From a virus: a stretch of 54,230 bases of DNA. The position numbers and the translations under genes are program-made. Below the pieces are notes generated by a model. It saw nothing but the letters and a program-made list of their open reading frames with translations. It searched no databases and was not told the DNA's origin. The DNA is taken from positions 1-54,230 of IMG/VR virus record IMGVR_UViG_3300006793_000042. One strand, written 5' to 3'. Below are positions 46,131-53,658 of this stretch, in pieces (the first letter of the stretch is position 1; each line of letters starts with the position of its first letter).

Positions 46131-46385
46131 TTAACGTGAGGCTTGTTTAGCCTTTAACGCCGCTCTCTTCTTCTCAGCTTCAATTGCTTGTCTAACTTTT
46201 CTTCCCCAAGGTAGTTTAATTGTTTCTATAATTGCTTTACCTTTTTTACTGATATACTCAACACCAATAAACATATCTTTGAAATCGCTTTGTACTGATT
46301 TCACTGCTCTTGTTAGACTTAATTGTTCTGTATCTTTCTCATCACCTGCTTCATTCCAAAAATGGAACTTTCTCATTTTAGCCAT
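46131..46385 (-). CDS. Hypothetical basic protein, 84 aa
   Basis: MAKMRKFHFWNEAGDEKD then a beta/helix core and a Lys/Ala tail (AEKKRAALKAKQ). Convergent with the cold-shock gene with one base between the stops. Familiar from T4-like phages; unknown function. Confidence 0.7.
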   Translation of the reverse strand: MAKMRKFHFWNEAGDEKDTEQLSLTRAVKSVQSDFKDMFIGVEYISKKGKAIIETIKLPWGRKVRQAIEAEKKRAALKAKQASR

Positions 46386-46412
46386 AAAGACCTTTCTTTT
46401 AGTTTCTACTTA

Positions 46413-46419
46413 TTAAATA
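46413..46419 (+). promoter_or_regulatory. Late-type promoter, 5 nt before ATG
   Basis: TTAAATA ends 5 nt before the ATG at 46425; leaderless as predicted. Confidence 0.55.
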
Positions 46420-46424
46420 TAAAC

Positions 46425-46730
46425 ATGAAGTGTACTAAAGGCGACTTAGCCCAAATCATATATTCAGTACGTCCTGAGAATATTGGACGAATTGTCAAAT
46501 GCGTAGAGTATATTGGTAAATTCAAACAAGGAGAACAGTTTGAGTTTAGAGGTATGCCTTGCCAATGTCCTGTTACAGACCACTATTGGTGGATTGAAGC
46601 AGAAGACCTATCAAGTTTATTTGGACCTAGCCCAAGAGCATATATTGCCGACAGTTGGTTAGAACCTTTAAAGAATCCAAATCAAAAATCTAAAGAAAAA
46701 GAAAAAATACCGGTTGACATAGCCGCATAA
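46425..46730 (+). CDS. Hypothetical protein, 101 aa
   Basis: MKCTKGDLAQIIYSVRPENI with GRIVKCVEYIG (small barrel-like), MPCQCP and YWWIEAEDL. No ribosome site; the upstream part of the open frame is antisense to the 46131 gene and is rejected. I recall similar phage proteins of about 100 aa. Confidence 0.75.
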   Translation: MKCTKGDLAQIIYSVRPENIGRIVKCVEYIGKFKQGEQFEFRGMPCQCPVTDHYWWIEAEDLSSLFGPSPRAYIADSWLEPLKNPNQKSKEKEKIPVDIAA

Positions 46731-46744
46731 TGAGTGTATAAATA
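46714..46744 (+). promoter_or_regulatory. tmRNA promoter, sigma70 with embedded late box
   Basis: TTGACA (46714-46719), 17 bp, TATAAA (46737-46742), extended to TATAAATA (46737-46744). It lies over the end of the 101-aa gene and feeds the tmRNA from about 46749. Confidence 0.85.
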
Positions 46745-46748
46745 TAGC

Positions 46749-47066
46749 TGTAACGTTGAAGCAATTCAAACGCTATACAGGACTCGGGGGCAGTACCCGA
46801 CGCCTCCACCATAAACACATGAGAGTAGATACACCTGCTTTTCTGTGTATAGGACAAGACCTCGAAAGGGTGCAAGTCGTGTGTTTATGATGGGGGCGAA
46901 CTAGGATCGACTGGTAGTTAATAGAGTTAGTGGAGTTTCCCGGATCTAAGCACGGTTATCGCGAAGAAAACTATAGACGCAAACGAAAACTTTGCTCTTG
47001 CGGCCTAGTAATTAACTAGGTTACGGGGTTGGCAACTTACCTGGCAACAGAAAAGTTGCGTTTTTT
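46749..47066 (+). ncRNA. ssrA: Circularly permuted two-piece tmRNA (alphaproteobacterial type)
   Basis: Order is acceptor piece then coding piece. The acceptor piece ends CGCCTCC-A-CCA at 46811, with a T-arm-like TCGGG/CCCGA. The coding piece starts GGGGGCG at 46892, which pairs with CGCCTCC and keeps the G3-U70 alanine signal. The 80-nt segment between is bounded by TAAACAC/GTGTTTA, which would bring the ends together for cutting. The resume frame GCA at 46979 encodes ANENFALAA then TAG at 47006. A CCTAGT/ACTAGG hairpin and a terminator follow. It would free stalled ribosomes. Confidence 0.92.
47032..47066 (+). terminator. tmRNA terminator
   Basis: Stem GCAACTT/AAGTTGC then G and six T. Confidence 0.85.
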
Positions 47067-47081
47067 ACTATTGGGGGCAAT

Positions 47082-47270
47082 GTGAAAGAACCAGGGCAAA
47101 CAACACAAGATGCTATTAAAGATCTAAGGATGGTTATAATATCTTTAGGAATAACATTCTCAGTACTAACATTCCTTGAACCTAAAGATCCAGAGACAGT
47201 AGCTTTTTTAGTTGGCCCTCCTAGCTACATAATACTCCGTTGGTTACAGTTACAAAATATTATCTCATAG
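47082..47270 (+). CDS. Small membrane protein, 62 aa, GTG start
   Basis: The GTG at 47082 follows GGGGG. One hydrophobic segment (about 17-31) and a second (about 41-57). Alone between the tmRNA and oxygenase genes. Modest confidence in both start and reality. Confidence 0.55.
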   Translation: MKEPGQTTQDAIKDLRMVIISLGITFSVLTFLEPKDPETVAFLVGPPSYIILRWLQLQNIIS

Positions 47271-47281
47271 ACACAGCCTAT

Positions 47282-47310
47282 TAGACTTTGTGTTTTTTCT
47301 GTGCTATAAT
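47282..47310 (+). promoter_or_regulatory. Sigma70-type promoter
   Basis: TAGACT, 17 bp, TATAAT, 28 bp before the oxygenase gene; AAGGAGAT in the leader. Confidence 0.65.
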
Positions 47311-47337
47311 AATTTAAATATAGCATAAGGAGATATC

Positions 47338-48393
47338 ATGCCACCACGTAATCATAAGAGTTGGTTAGCACAACCAAACGTAGAATCAATCAGCAGTTCA
47401 GCATATAACGATCCAGAAGTATTTGCACAAGAGCAAGAACGTATCTTTTCAAAGGTATGGGTGCCAATGTGTCATATCTCAGAGATGTATAACAAACTAG
47501 ACTACCGAACAACACAGATAGCAGGTGTTAATGTTATTGCATACAACACAGGCGATGGTGTTCGAGCATATCGTAACTATGGCAGTTGGGCACCTAGTGG
47601 TACGCTAGGAGCACCTATTGTAACTGTTGAACCACAGTTGCATTGTGAAGTAAAGCACGGAGGTATGGTATGGGTAACACTAGATCCTAATCCAACGCAA
47701 AGTGTAGAACAATGGACAGCAGGTGCATTTGATTGTATCGCTGATGCTATTGACACAGAAGAAATGGAAGTGTTTCATTATCATAAGGCAGTAATAAATA
47801 CCAACTACAAGTTATGGCATGATACTAACAGTGAATTCTATCACGACTTCATGCACTACTTTAATAGAGTAAGTGGATTCAACGATGAGTACTTCGCACG
47901 TAAAAATTTACCTTTTGATAATGGGCATGTTAACGTGTCTAGTTTTACTGTCAACTATGAGGAGTACGAGGGCTTTGAAGATAGAGGAGAGTTATCATTT
48001 CCAAACTTGCCGCCCAATCAATGGTACATGGTCGATTTGTTCCCCGGCTTCAACTTTAACCTTCGAGGCTCCGCCTACCGTAGTGATTCAGTTACTCCCC
48101 TAAGTTGTAACAAAGTTCTTATTGAGTTTAGAGGTTACGGACTACGCAAAGATACACCCAAAGAAAGACTAACACGTATCAAACATCACAACAGTATATG
48201 GGGACCGTTCGGACGTAACCTACACGAAGACCTAATTGGTGTAGCAGGACAAGGAACAACAATGCGTGAAGGCACAGAAGCACGTAACATACTTCATGGT
48301 AGACATGAAAATGGAACTATACATGATGAAGTAGGTATGCGTCATTACTATTCAGAATGGGGCAAGTATTTGGATGTTGACCCGTATCAGTAA
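47338..48393 (+). CDS. Ring-hydroxylating-oxygenase-like protein lacking the Rieske centre, 351 aa
   Basis: The N-terminus (FSKVWVPMCHISEM, then a DGVRAYRNYG strand) follows the Rieske oxygenase alpha-subunit layout, but the CxH...CxxH cluster ligands are missing where they should be (between about 75 and 105). The catalytic domain is kept: TNYKLWHDTNSEFYHDFMHYF (about 154-174) has the Asn/His/His pattern of the mononuclear iron site. About 80-100 residues shorter than usual. Either an oxygenase fed by another donor or a repurposed fold. Confidence 0.75.
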   Translation: MPPRNHKSWLAQPNVESISSSAYNDPEVFAQEQERIFSKVWVPMCHISEMYNKLDYRTTQIAGVNVIAYNTGDGVRAYRNYGSWAPSGTLGAPIVTVEPQLHCEVKHGGMVWVTLDPNPTQSVEQWTAGAFDCIADAIDTEEMEVFHYHKAVINTNYKLWHDTNSEFYHDFMHYFNRVSGFNDEYFARKNLPFDNGHVNVSSFTVNYEEYEGFEDRGELSFPNLPPNQWYMVDLFPGFNFNLRGSAYRSDSVTPLSCNKVLIEFRGYGLRKDTPKERLTRIKHHNSIWGPFGRNLHEDLIGVAGQGTTMREGTEARNILHGRHENGTIHDEVGMRHYYSEWGKYLDVDPYQ

Positions 48394-48409
48394 ATTGGCA
48401 AACTAACTC

Positions 48410-48438
48410 TTGACATAATGTTAACTCTGCGTTACAAT
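48410..48438 (+). promoter_or_regulatory. Sigma70-type promoter
   Basis: TTGACA, 17 bp, TACAAT, before the 48473 gene. Confidence 0.82.
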
Positions 48439-48472
48439 AGTAGTATTAAAGTAAAGTAGAGGTAACATTATT

Positions 48473-48925
48473 ATGACTATGAGTTTGGTACGTGGAATGA
48501 CTTCCCTTAATACTAAGAAACGTAAAGCTACCAAGATGACTAAAGGCAGGCTCGAACGTCTTGTCAAAGAGCATCGTGAACATAATAAGTCCATGAAACG
48601 TATTCATGCACACAGTAATATAATGACATTTGATGAATATGTTGAATACGTAAGTGGTAACTTTAAACCCAAAACAAAAACATCTACTAAGGCATGGACT
48701 TGGGAAGGTCCAAAAGTACGTGAAACAGAACACATTCCTAGTCGTGTTACTAAGGATAGTTTCGCTCCAGCAACCAAAAAAGAATCTATGCAATACACAG
48801 GTGAACGTAAACTTGTAGGTATTGCTATGATGCATAAAAGTAACTTGGTTCCTGTGTTTGCAGATGACGATGACAAAACAGGATCAAAACAAGCAACTGA
48901 AATCGCACAGATGAGGAGAAATTAA
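48473..48925 (+). CDS. Conserved phage protein, 150 aa
   Basis: Basic N-terminus (SLVRGMTSLNTKKRKATKM), middle linker with KPKTKTSTKAW, and a C-terminal block GIAMMHKSNLVPVF ending EIAQMRRN. I recall this block with MHKSNxVPVF...MRRN in many T4-like cyanophages; function unknown. Confidence 0.8.
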   Translation: MTMSLVRGMTSLNTKKRKATKMTKGRLERLVKEHREHNKSMKRIHAHSNIMTFDEYVEYVSGNFKPKTKTSTKAWTWEGPKVRETEHIPSRVTKDSFAPATKKESMQYTGERKLVGIAMMHKSNLVPVFADDDDKTGSKQATEIAQMRRN

Positions 48926-48926
48926 C

Positions 48927-49013
48927 ATGCTCGAAATAATTGGTTTTGCATTTGTAATTCGATTATTGAACGCACAAGATTTGTTAATGATTTGTGTGTC
49001 AGGCTGTAGCTAA
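48927..49013 (+). CDS. Micro-ORF, 28 aa, hydrophobic
   Basis: GAGGAGAAA precedes the ATG at 48927, next to the stop of the 150-aa gene. MLEIIGFAFVIRLLNAQD and a Cys-rich end. May be a small membrane peptide. Confidence 0.45.
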   Translation: MLEIIGFAFVIRLLNAQDLLMICVSGCS

Positions 49014-49033
49014 ACATTTTGGTAAACAAAAGG

Positions 49034-49062
49034 TTGACCATTTGAATTAATGGTGCTATAGT
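49034..49062 (+). promoter_or_regulatory. Sigma70-type promoter
   Basis: TTGACC, 17 bp, TATAGT, with the AAAGGTTGACC flank of the minus-strand early promoters; drives the lipoprotein genes. Confidence 0.8.
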
Positions 49063-49102
49063 ATAAACATAATTAACAAATAGGCAAAATAGGAGGCTTA
49101 TA

Positions 49103-49582
49103 ATGAAGGCGATAATGAAACTAGCAATGGCAGGTACTATTGTATCCATGTTGGGTGCTTGTTCAAGTATGACAACCATTGCAGAAAGAGACACGTATGC
49201 ACAACCTAAGTGGTATGCATCATGTGCCCAAGCAGGAACCGAAGGTTGGTTCTGGTGGAAAGAAGAGTATGCATATGCATGTGGGGCAGGAGAAAGTATT
49301 TTCCAACAAGCCGCAGAAGAGCAGATGTATGCTATTGCAATGAATAACTTTGCAAAACGTATTAATGGTAGAGTGAATAGTGAAACAACTATGAATTTTA
49401 CAAATGATACTAAAGATACAAACACATTTATTTCGTACAAGGTAAATGATACGGCAATTACACAACACCTTGAAGAAGAAAGATCAACGTTTGTATATGC
49501 AGGTAAACAGTACACCTTTGTAAAACTAAGAATGCCAAAGGCAGTATTTGATTCACTCGTAGCACAATCAAAGAGTCAGTAA
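49103..49582 (+). CDS. Predicted lipoprotein, 159 aa
   Basis: Signal ending LGAC-SS (Cys at about 20). Mature part with paired Cys (about 41 and 60), Trp-rich GWFWWKEEYAYACGAG and an Ala-rich helix like LPP20-type lipoproteins. AGGAGGC precedes the ATG. First of three consecutive lipoproteins. Confidence 0.82.
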   Translation: MKAIMKLAMAGTIVSMLGACSSMTTIAERDTYAQPKWYASCAQAGTEGWFWWKEEYAYACGAGESIFQQAAEEQMYAIAMNNFAKRINGRVNSETTMNFTNDTKDTNTFISYKVNDTAITQHLEEERSTFVYAGKQYTFVKLRMPKAVFDSLVAQSKSQ

Positions 49583-49583
49583 C

Positions 49584-49919
49584 ATGAGAATACTCCTGTT
49601 GCTTGGCCTAATCCTCGGAGTGTCGGCTTGTAGCACGACACCTCCTATAGGTAAAACTCAGATGCAGTATTGTGAAACAGATCAAGTCATTAAAAAATCT
49701 AATGATAAAACTGTTAGTAGTGAAACAACATTGACATGTTCAGACAGCCCAGTGAAGAAGTTAATTCCTCCCAAGATGGGGTTAGGAACAAACTGTAGAG
49801 AACACTGGTATTCCGTTAATATTAATGGCAAGATGGTTGAAAGAAAAGGCTATGCTTGTTTATTCAAAGGAAAAGATTATGAGAGCTCTCGTTGGTATAT
49901 TGTTGATAGCCCTTACTAG
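49584..49919 (+). CDS. Predicted lipoprotein, 111 aa
   Basis: Signal MRILLLLGLILGVSACSTT with lipobox VSAC (Cys about 16). The mature part has four further Cys (about 30, 52, 70 and 91). Starts 1 nt after the previous stop; overlaps the third lipoprotein by 41 nt. Confidence 0.8.
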   Translation: MRILLLLGLILGVSACSTTPPIGKTQMQYCETDQVIKKSNDKTVSSETTLTCSDSPVKKLIPPKMGLGTNCREHWYSVNINGKMVERKGYACLFKGKDYESSRWYIVDSPY

Positions 49920-50307
49920 TGCATGTAGCACAACTGGCTCTGACGTAACAACATCACAAACATCTAATGCAAGTGTACAGTCAACATATCAGCCTAATAA
50001 CGGATATGTTAATATATTAGTAAACGTTACTAAATGGCATTGGTATAGACTTCCAACTGAAGACCGTATGAAACAAGAACGAGCATTGTTCTTTGCACTA
50101 GATAACTCTGAAAACGGACAAACAACTAGTTGGTATAACAATACTACAGGAACAAATGGTGTAGTACAAATATTATCTACATTCCCACAAGGGTCAGGTT
50201 ATTGTAGAACTGTAGTAACACGTTTACACTACAAAAGTAAAGAACGAATCTTCAAAGAAATTGCTTGTAAAGAATCAGGACACCCAGGTTGGCGGTTTCA
50301 AACTTAA
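49879..50307 (+). CDS. Predicted lipoprotein, 17-kDa surface-antigen-like, 142 aa
   Basis: The start at 49879 follows AAAGGA. Lipobox TSAC (Cys about 16). The C-terminal domain (HWYRLPTEDRMKQERALFFAL, TSWYNNTTGTNGVVQ, GYCRTVVTRLH, IACKESGHPGWRF) follows the DR...AL...G...W.N..TG..G...CR pattern of Rickettsia-type 17-kDa surface antigens. Probably outer-membrane exposed. Confidence 0.75.
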   Translation: MRALVGILLIALTSACSTTGSDVTTSQTSNASVQSTYQPNNGYVNILVNVTKWHWYRLPTEDRMKQERALFFALDNSENGQTTSWYNNTTGTNGVVQILSTFPQGSGYCRTVVTRLHYKSKERIFKEIACKESGHPGWRFQT

Positions 50308-50365
50308 ATAGTAACTTAATTAACAATAAAAAGGCAGGTAAATAGTGTATACAAAAGGAAACCAT

Positions 50366-52336
50366 ATGTTAATAGGAATACTAACTTTTTTATCTGCTAT
50401 ATCTATATCAGCAGTTGCAATATATTACTCCATAGCAGGACTAGTGGCTATCTTTGCCGCGGCCGCTATACCCATTATGATTATGGGCGGTGTACTTGAA
50501 GTTGGTAAACTTGTTACCGCAGTATGGTTACACAGGTATTGGCAACAGGCAACATGGTGGCTTAAAACTTACCTAAGTGTGGCTGTGGTTGTACTCATGT
50601 TTATTACAAGTATGGGTATTTTTGGTTTCTTAAGTAAAGCTCACATCGAACAAACAAGTGCAGGCGAAGAAAGCATTGCAAAAGTTGAACAAATTGAAAA
50701 TGAGATTGTAAGACTTAATGCAGTTATTGATAGAGCTGATGGCAAAATTAAAGCATTAGAAACTAGTGGTTCAGGTAGTGATGCTAATATACAAGCACAG
50801 ATTGATAAAGAACAGGATCGTATCGACAAAGCATTTGATCGTATCAAACCTGCTATCGAGCAACAGAACAAAATTATTGACGATGCTAGAGGTACTGACT
50901 CAGCACGTACTAAACCTTATGAAGAACAACTTGCAACTATTAGTGCAGAAGTCCTTCGTTTAGAAGCTAGTGCAAGAGAGTACGAAGATAAGATTGCATC
51001 ACTAGAACAAGACACAAGTGCAGTACAACCATTATTAGATAGTATTGATACTATTGAATCAGAAATTATTCGTGTTACTAATCAACTACAGTCAACAGAA
51101 CAAAGCGAAGTAAGAGCAGGCCAGGCTATCATTGGCGTAAGTAGTGATGGACTATTTGGTGGCAACACTCGTTCAGCTCTTGCTAAATGGGTCAAAGCTC
51201 AACGTGACAGAATTACACAAATACAAAATGATGTATCTCAACTACGTACTGATGCTAAGAAAACTGTTGACATGGAACGTTTCCGTTTAGGTAAAGTAAT
51301 CACAGATATTCGCACAGTACAGATACCAGCATTGAAAGAACGTGAACTTGTAATGCTAGGTAAGATTGACGAAGTACGTCAAACTGAATCACCTGCTATT
51401 GCAGTAGCAAGAGATGAAATACAAAGACTACGTGAGAGTGCAGAGGCACAGGTAGTTAACAGCCAAGCATTAATTGAACGCCTACGTGGCCAACTAGCTG
51501 ACACAAGTAATGCAGACGACATAGATACGGCTGTAGACGAACAACTACTAAAAATTAAAAATGCTGAAAAAGAATTAGATATTATTATTGAAGAAAAGTA
51601 TGCACTAGAAGGCGAGTACCGTCAACTAGAAGCTGAAGTAGGACCTATCAAATACATTGCTGAATTTGTTTATGGCGAAACAGCCGATAACAATATGCTT
51701 GAAGAAGCAGTACGTTGGGTTATTATAATTATTATATTTGTATTTGATCCGTTAGCAGTATTAATGCTTATTGCATCACAGTATACATTCCATTGGGTAA
51801 ATGGTGGAAGTACAGGTGGAGGCGGCCGCCCAAAGTCAGACGAGGACGAGCCACAAGACGATCCTGAGTTTGAAGATGTTAGCCCAGAAGAACTAGCAGA
51901 AGAAGAACGTAGAGATTACGAACAAGCAAGAGCCCAAGCTATTGCTGACAATGTTCCACCAGACTTTGAAAAAGAAGAAGAACCAACTAAGAGTGAACAT
52001 AGTGATCAATTATTGTTATTCCCAGACATTGACCCAGAACCTGTAGTACCTACAAAGATTGAAACTCCTGAAGTAGTTGCTGACCCTAATCAATTAGAGT
52101 TTGACTTTACTACAAAGCCTAGTCAAGAAGAACTTAATAACGAAATGATTGAAACAGACGATCTAGATAAATGGAATGACTGGGTTGAAAAAGCAAATGA
52201 AGAAGCAGAAGCTAATCCAGAAATTACAACACTAGGTGAAGGCGAACAAGGCACTAGACAAATCATAGGTCAAAAAAAAACTTCGTACATAACCAAAGTA
52301 GAAAACAAGCAAGTCAGACTGAAGACACAAGAATAA
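50366..52336 (+). CDS. Large membrane/coiled-coil protein, 656 aa (frame 0 product)
   Basis: The start at 50366 follows AAAGGAAA; GTG 50345 is less likely. Three membrane segments at about 2-22, 30-48 and 70-90 with EVGKLVTAVWLHRYWQ; a long coiled coil (about 95-440); another membrane segment (about 455-480, IIIIIFVFDPLAVLMLI); then an acidic cytoplasmic tail. I recall cyanophage relatives. A run of nine A at 52272-52280 near its end leads into an open -1 frame. Confidence 0.8.
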   Translation: MLIGILTFLSAISISAVAIYYSIAGLVAIFAAAAIPIMIMGGVLEVGKLVTAVWLHRYWQQATWWLKTYLSVAVVVLMFITSMGIFGFLSKAHIEQTSAGEESIAKVEQIENEIVRLNAVIDRADGKIKALETSGSGSDANIQAQIDKEQDRIDKAFDRIKPAIEQQNKIIDDARGTDSARTKPYEEQLATISAEVLRLEASAREYEDKIASLEQDTSAVQPLLDSIDTIESEIIRVTNQLQSTEQSEVRAGQAIIGVSSDGLFGGNTRSALAKWVKAQRDRITQIQNDVSQLRTDAKKTVDMERFRLGKVITDIRTVQIPALKERELVMLGKIDEVRQTESPAIAVARDEIQRLRESAEAQVVNSQALIERLRGQLADTSNADDIDTAVDEQLLKIKNAEKELDIIIEEKYALEGEYRQLEAEVGPIKYIAEFVYGETADNNMLEEAVRWVIIIIIFVFDPLAVLMLIASQYTFHWVNGGSTGGGGRPKSDEDEPQDDPEFEDVSPEELAEEERRDYEQARAQAIADNVPPDFEKEEEPTKSEHSDQLLLFPDIDPEPVVPTKIETPEVVADPNQLEFDFTTKPSQEELNNEMIETDDLDKWNDWVEKANEEAEANPEITTLGEGEQGTRQIIGQKKTSYITKVENKQVRLKTQE

Positions 52337-52431
52337 GACCTGACTTTACTGAAGTAATAGAACCAAACTATAAACAAAATTCAGAACAGAGCCAGAATAG
52401 TGTTTGGCAAACAATCCACAAGAATAAGTAA
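52279..52431 (+). CDS. -1 frame extension of the 656-aa protein, about 50 aa
   Basis: After CAA AAA AAA, a -1 slip gives NFVHNQSRKQ...RIRPDFTEVIEPNY and ends KNK at 52431, 7 nt before the next gene. The frame 0 product instead ends in a 24-residue tail at 52336, leaving a 102-nt gap in tightly packed DNA. Programmed slip or a missed A are both possible. Confidence 0.5.
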   Translation, partial: NFVHNQSRKQASQTEDTRIRPDFTEVIEPNYKQNSEQSQNSVWQTIHKNK

Positions 52432-52438
52432 TATTACT

Positions 52439-52870
52439 ATGTCCGAGCCAACAGTAAACCTAATTACCTCACCCGACAAGTTATTGAACGGTAACCTTAG
52501 CTTCTTATTGCTTAATCCGTCTGTTACAGTTAAAGAACAATTTAACGATATGTTAAAAGAACTTTCAGACGAACCTATCAATTTGTATCTTTCGGAGAAC
52601 GACAATGACATTGCATGGGTATTAGATGTTGCTCAAAGTGTTAACTATATTATTATTGATATTGATAATACTAAAGAGTCGCAATGGGTAATAGGACATT
52701 TGTTAAGTTTTGATAAAACATACTACTTGACAAACCAGGCAGAGATGCAGTATAATATACTTAATATCAATAGAGTTTATGATATTAGACAGATAGCAGA
52801 AGGAGAAAACTATTTTGTCAAAGTACAGCAACGACAGACCAAAGACGGGTCTAAGAGTAGAAGTGCGTAA
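52439..52870 (+). CDS. Hypothetical protein, 143 aa
   Basis: The ATG at 52439 (an in-frame GTG at 52400 is less likely). Rossmann-like alternation of strands and helices (DIAWVLDVAQSVNYII and IDIDNTKESQWVIGHLL). Its 3' end overlaps the bS21 start by 56 nt. Confidence 0.7.
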   Translation: MSEPTVNLITSPDKLLNGNLSFLLLNPSVTVKEQFNDMLKELSDEPINLYLSENDNDIAWVLDVAQSVNYIIIDIDNTKESQWVIGHLLSFDKTYYLTNQAEMQYNILNINRVYDIRQIAEGENYFVKVQQRQTKDGSKSRSA

Positions 52871-53054
52871 TGGAGACTTTGCAGGGGCTTTAAGAAAGTT
52901 CAAAAAGAAGATTGCATTAGAAGGCGTGTTGATTGAATACAAAGAAAAACAACACTATGAGAAGCCAAGTTTAAAGCGAAAGAAAGCCAAAGCGGCTGGA
53001 CGGGCTAGACACTTGAAAGCGATGAGAGAACGTAATAAAGAACTAGGATTTTAA
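52815..53054 (+). CDS. rpsU: Ribosomal protein bS21, 79 aa, TTG start
   Basis: LRVEVRNGDFAGALRKFKKK (about 13-32), the EGVLIEYKEKQHYEKPS block (about 36-52) and a Lys/Arg-rich RKKAKAAGRARHLK tail are the bS21 signature. TTG start with AAGGAG 9 nt before. bS21 sits near the anti-Shine-Dalgarno in the 30S subunit; phage copies may replace host bS21 and change mRNA selection. Marine phages such as HTVC008M are known to carry it. Confidence 0.93.
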   Translation: MSKYSNDRPKTGLRVEVRNGDFAGALRKFKKKIALEGVLIEYKEKQHYEKPSLKRKKAKAAGRARHLKAMRERNKELGF

Positions 53055-53055
53055 A

Positions 53056-53658
53056 ATGAGTTTAAAAGCTGACCTTTGGTTTCCATCGATTGTATTTGCA
53101 GGTTATGTAGAATCAATTGATAGACAATCACTAAAAAATATTGCCCTTGCATGGCAAACAAAAGAACCTAACCTTGGTGGCAATAGCAATATGAATGGTT
53201 GGCATAGTCGCAGTATTGAGAATGTAAACTTAGTTGACCCTAACTATGTGTTTGCTCTTAATACGTTTGTAAAAGAACTAGATGCACAAATAGATTACTG
53301 TCGCAAAACTATGGGACTACCTGAATTAGAATTCCAAAACTTCTGGATTAACATTAATGGTCCAGGAGCATATCATACATTACACAATCACCAAGACGCT
53401 ATGTTGAGTGGTGTATTTTATATAGACGTTCCTACAGAGAATATGGGCGACTTACAATTTTTTAGAGGCGATGATGCACAGTATTACATTCCAGATAACT
53501 TTGATGCATATAATACAATAACAAGTACAATGGCAACGTATCCTCCAAAAGACGGAATGATAGTAATCTTTCCTAGCTGGGTCAAACATCAAGTTAAATC
53601 AAACCAAAGTGACTTGCAACGGATTGCAGTCTCTTTTAATTACGGAGTTAAGAAGTGA
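53056..53658 (+). CDS. 2OG-Fe(II) oxygenase, 200 aa
   Basis: Jelly-roll core with AYHTLHNHQDAMLSGVFYI (about 105-123, first metal His), GDLQFFRGD (about 131-139), MIVIFPSWVKHQVKSNQS (about 168-185, second His) and RIAVSFNYGV (Arg for 2-oxoglutarate). The phage family with HxH...FPSxLxHxV. It starts one base after the bS21 stop, so a ribosomal or other protein substrate is conceivable. Confidence 0.88.
   Translation: MSLKADLWFPSIVFAGYVESIDRQSLKNIALAWQTKEPNLGGNSNMNGWHSRSIENVNLVDPNYVFALNTFVKELDAQIDYCRKTMGLPELEFQNFWININGPGAYHTLHNHQDAMLSGVFYIDVPTENMGDLQFFRGDDAQYYIPDNFDAYNTITSTMATYPPKDGMIVIFPSWVKHQVKSNQSDLQRIAVSFNYGVKK

Noticed and set aside
46323-46424. Upstream extension of the 101-aa protein
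   Set aside because: Antisense to the start of the 84-aa gene and located before the late box; the ATG at 46425 is favoured.
46812-46891. Segment inside the tmRNA as a separate tRNA or gene
   Set aside because: It has no cloverleaf and is bounded by complementary TAAACAC/GTGTTTA, so it is the removed spacer of the permuted tmRNA.
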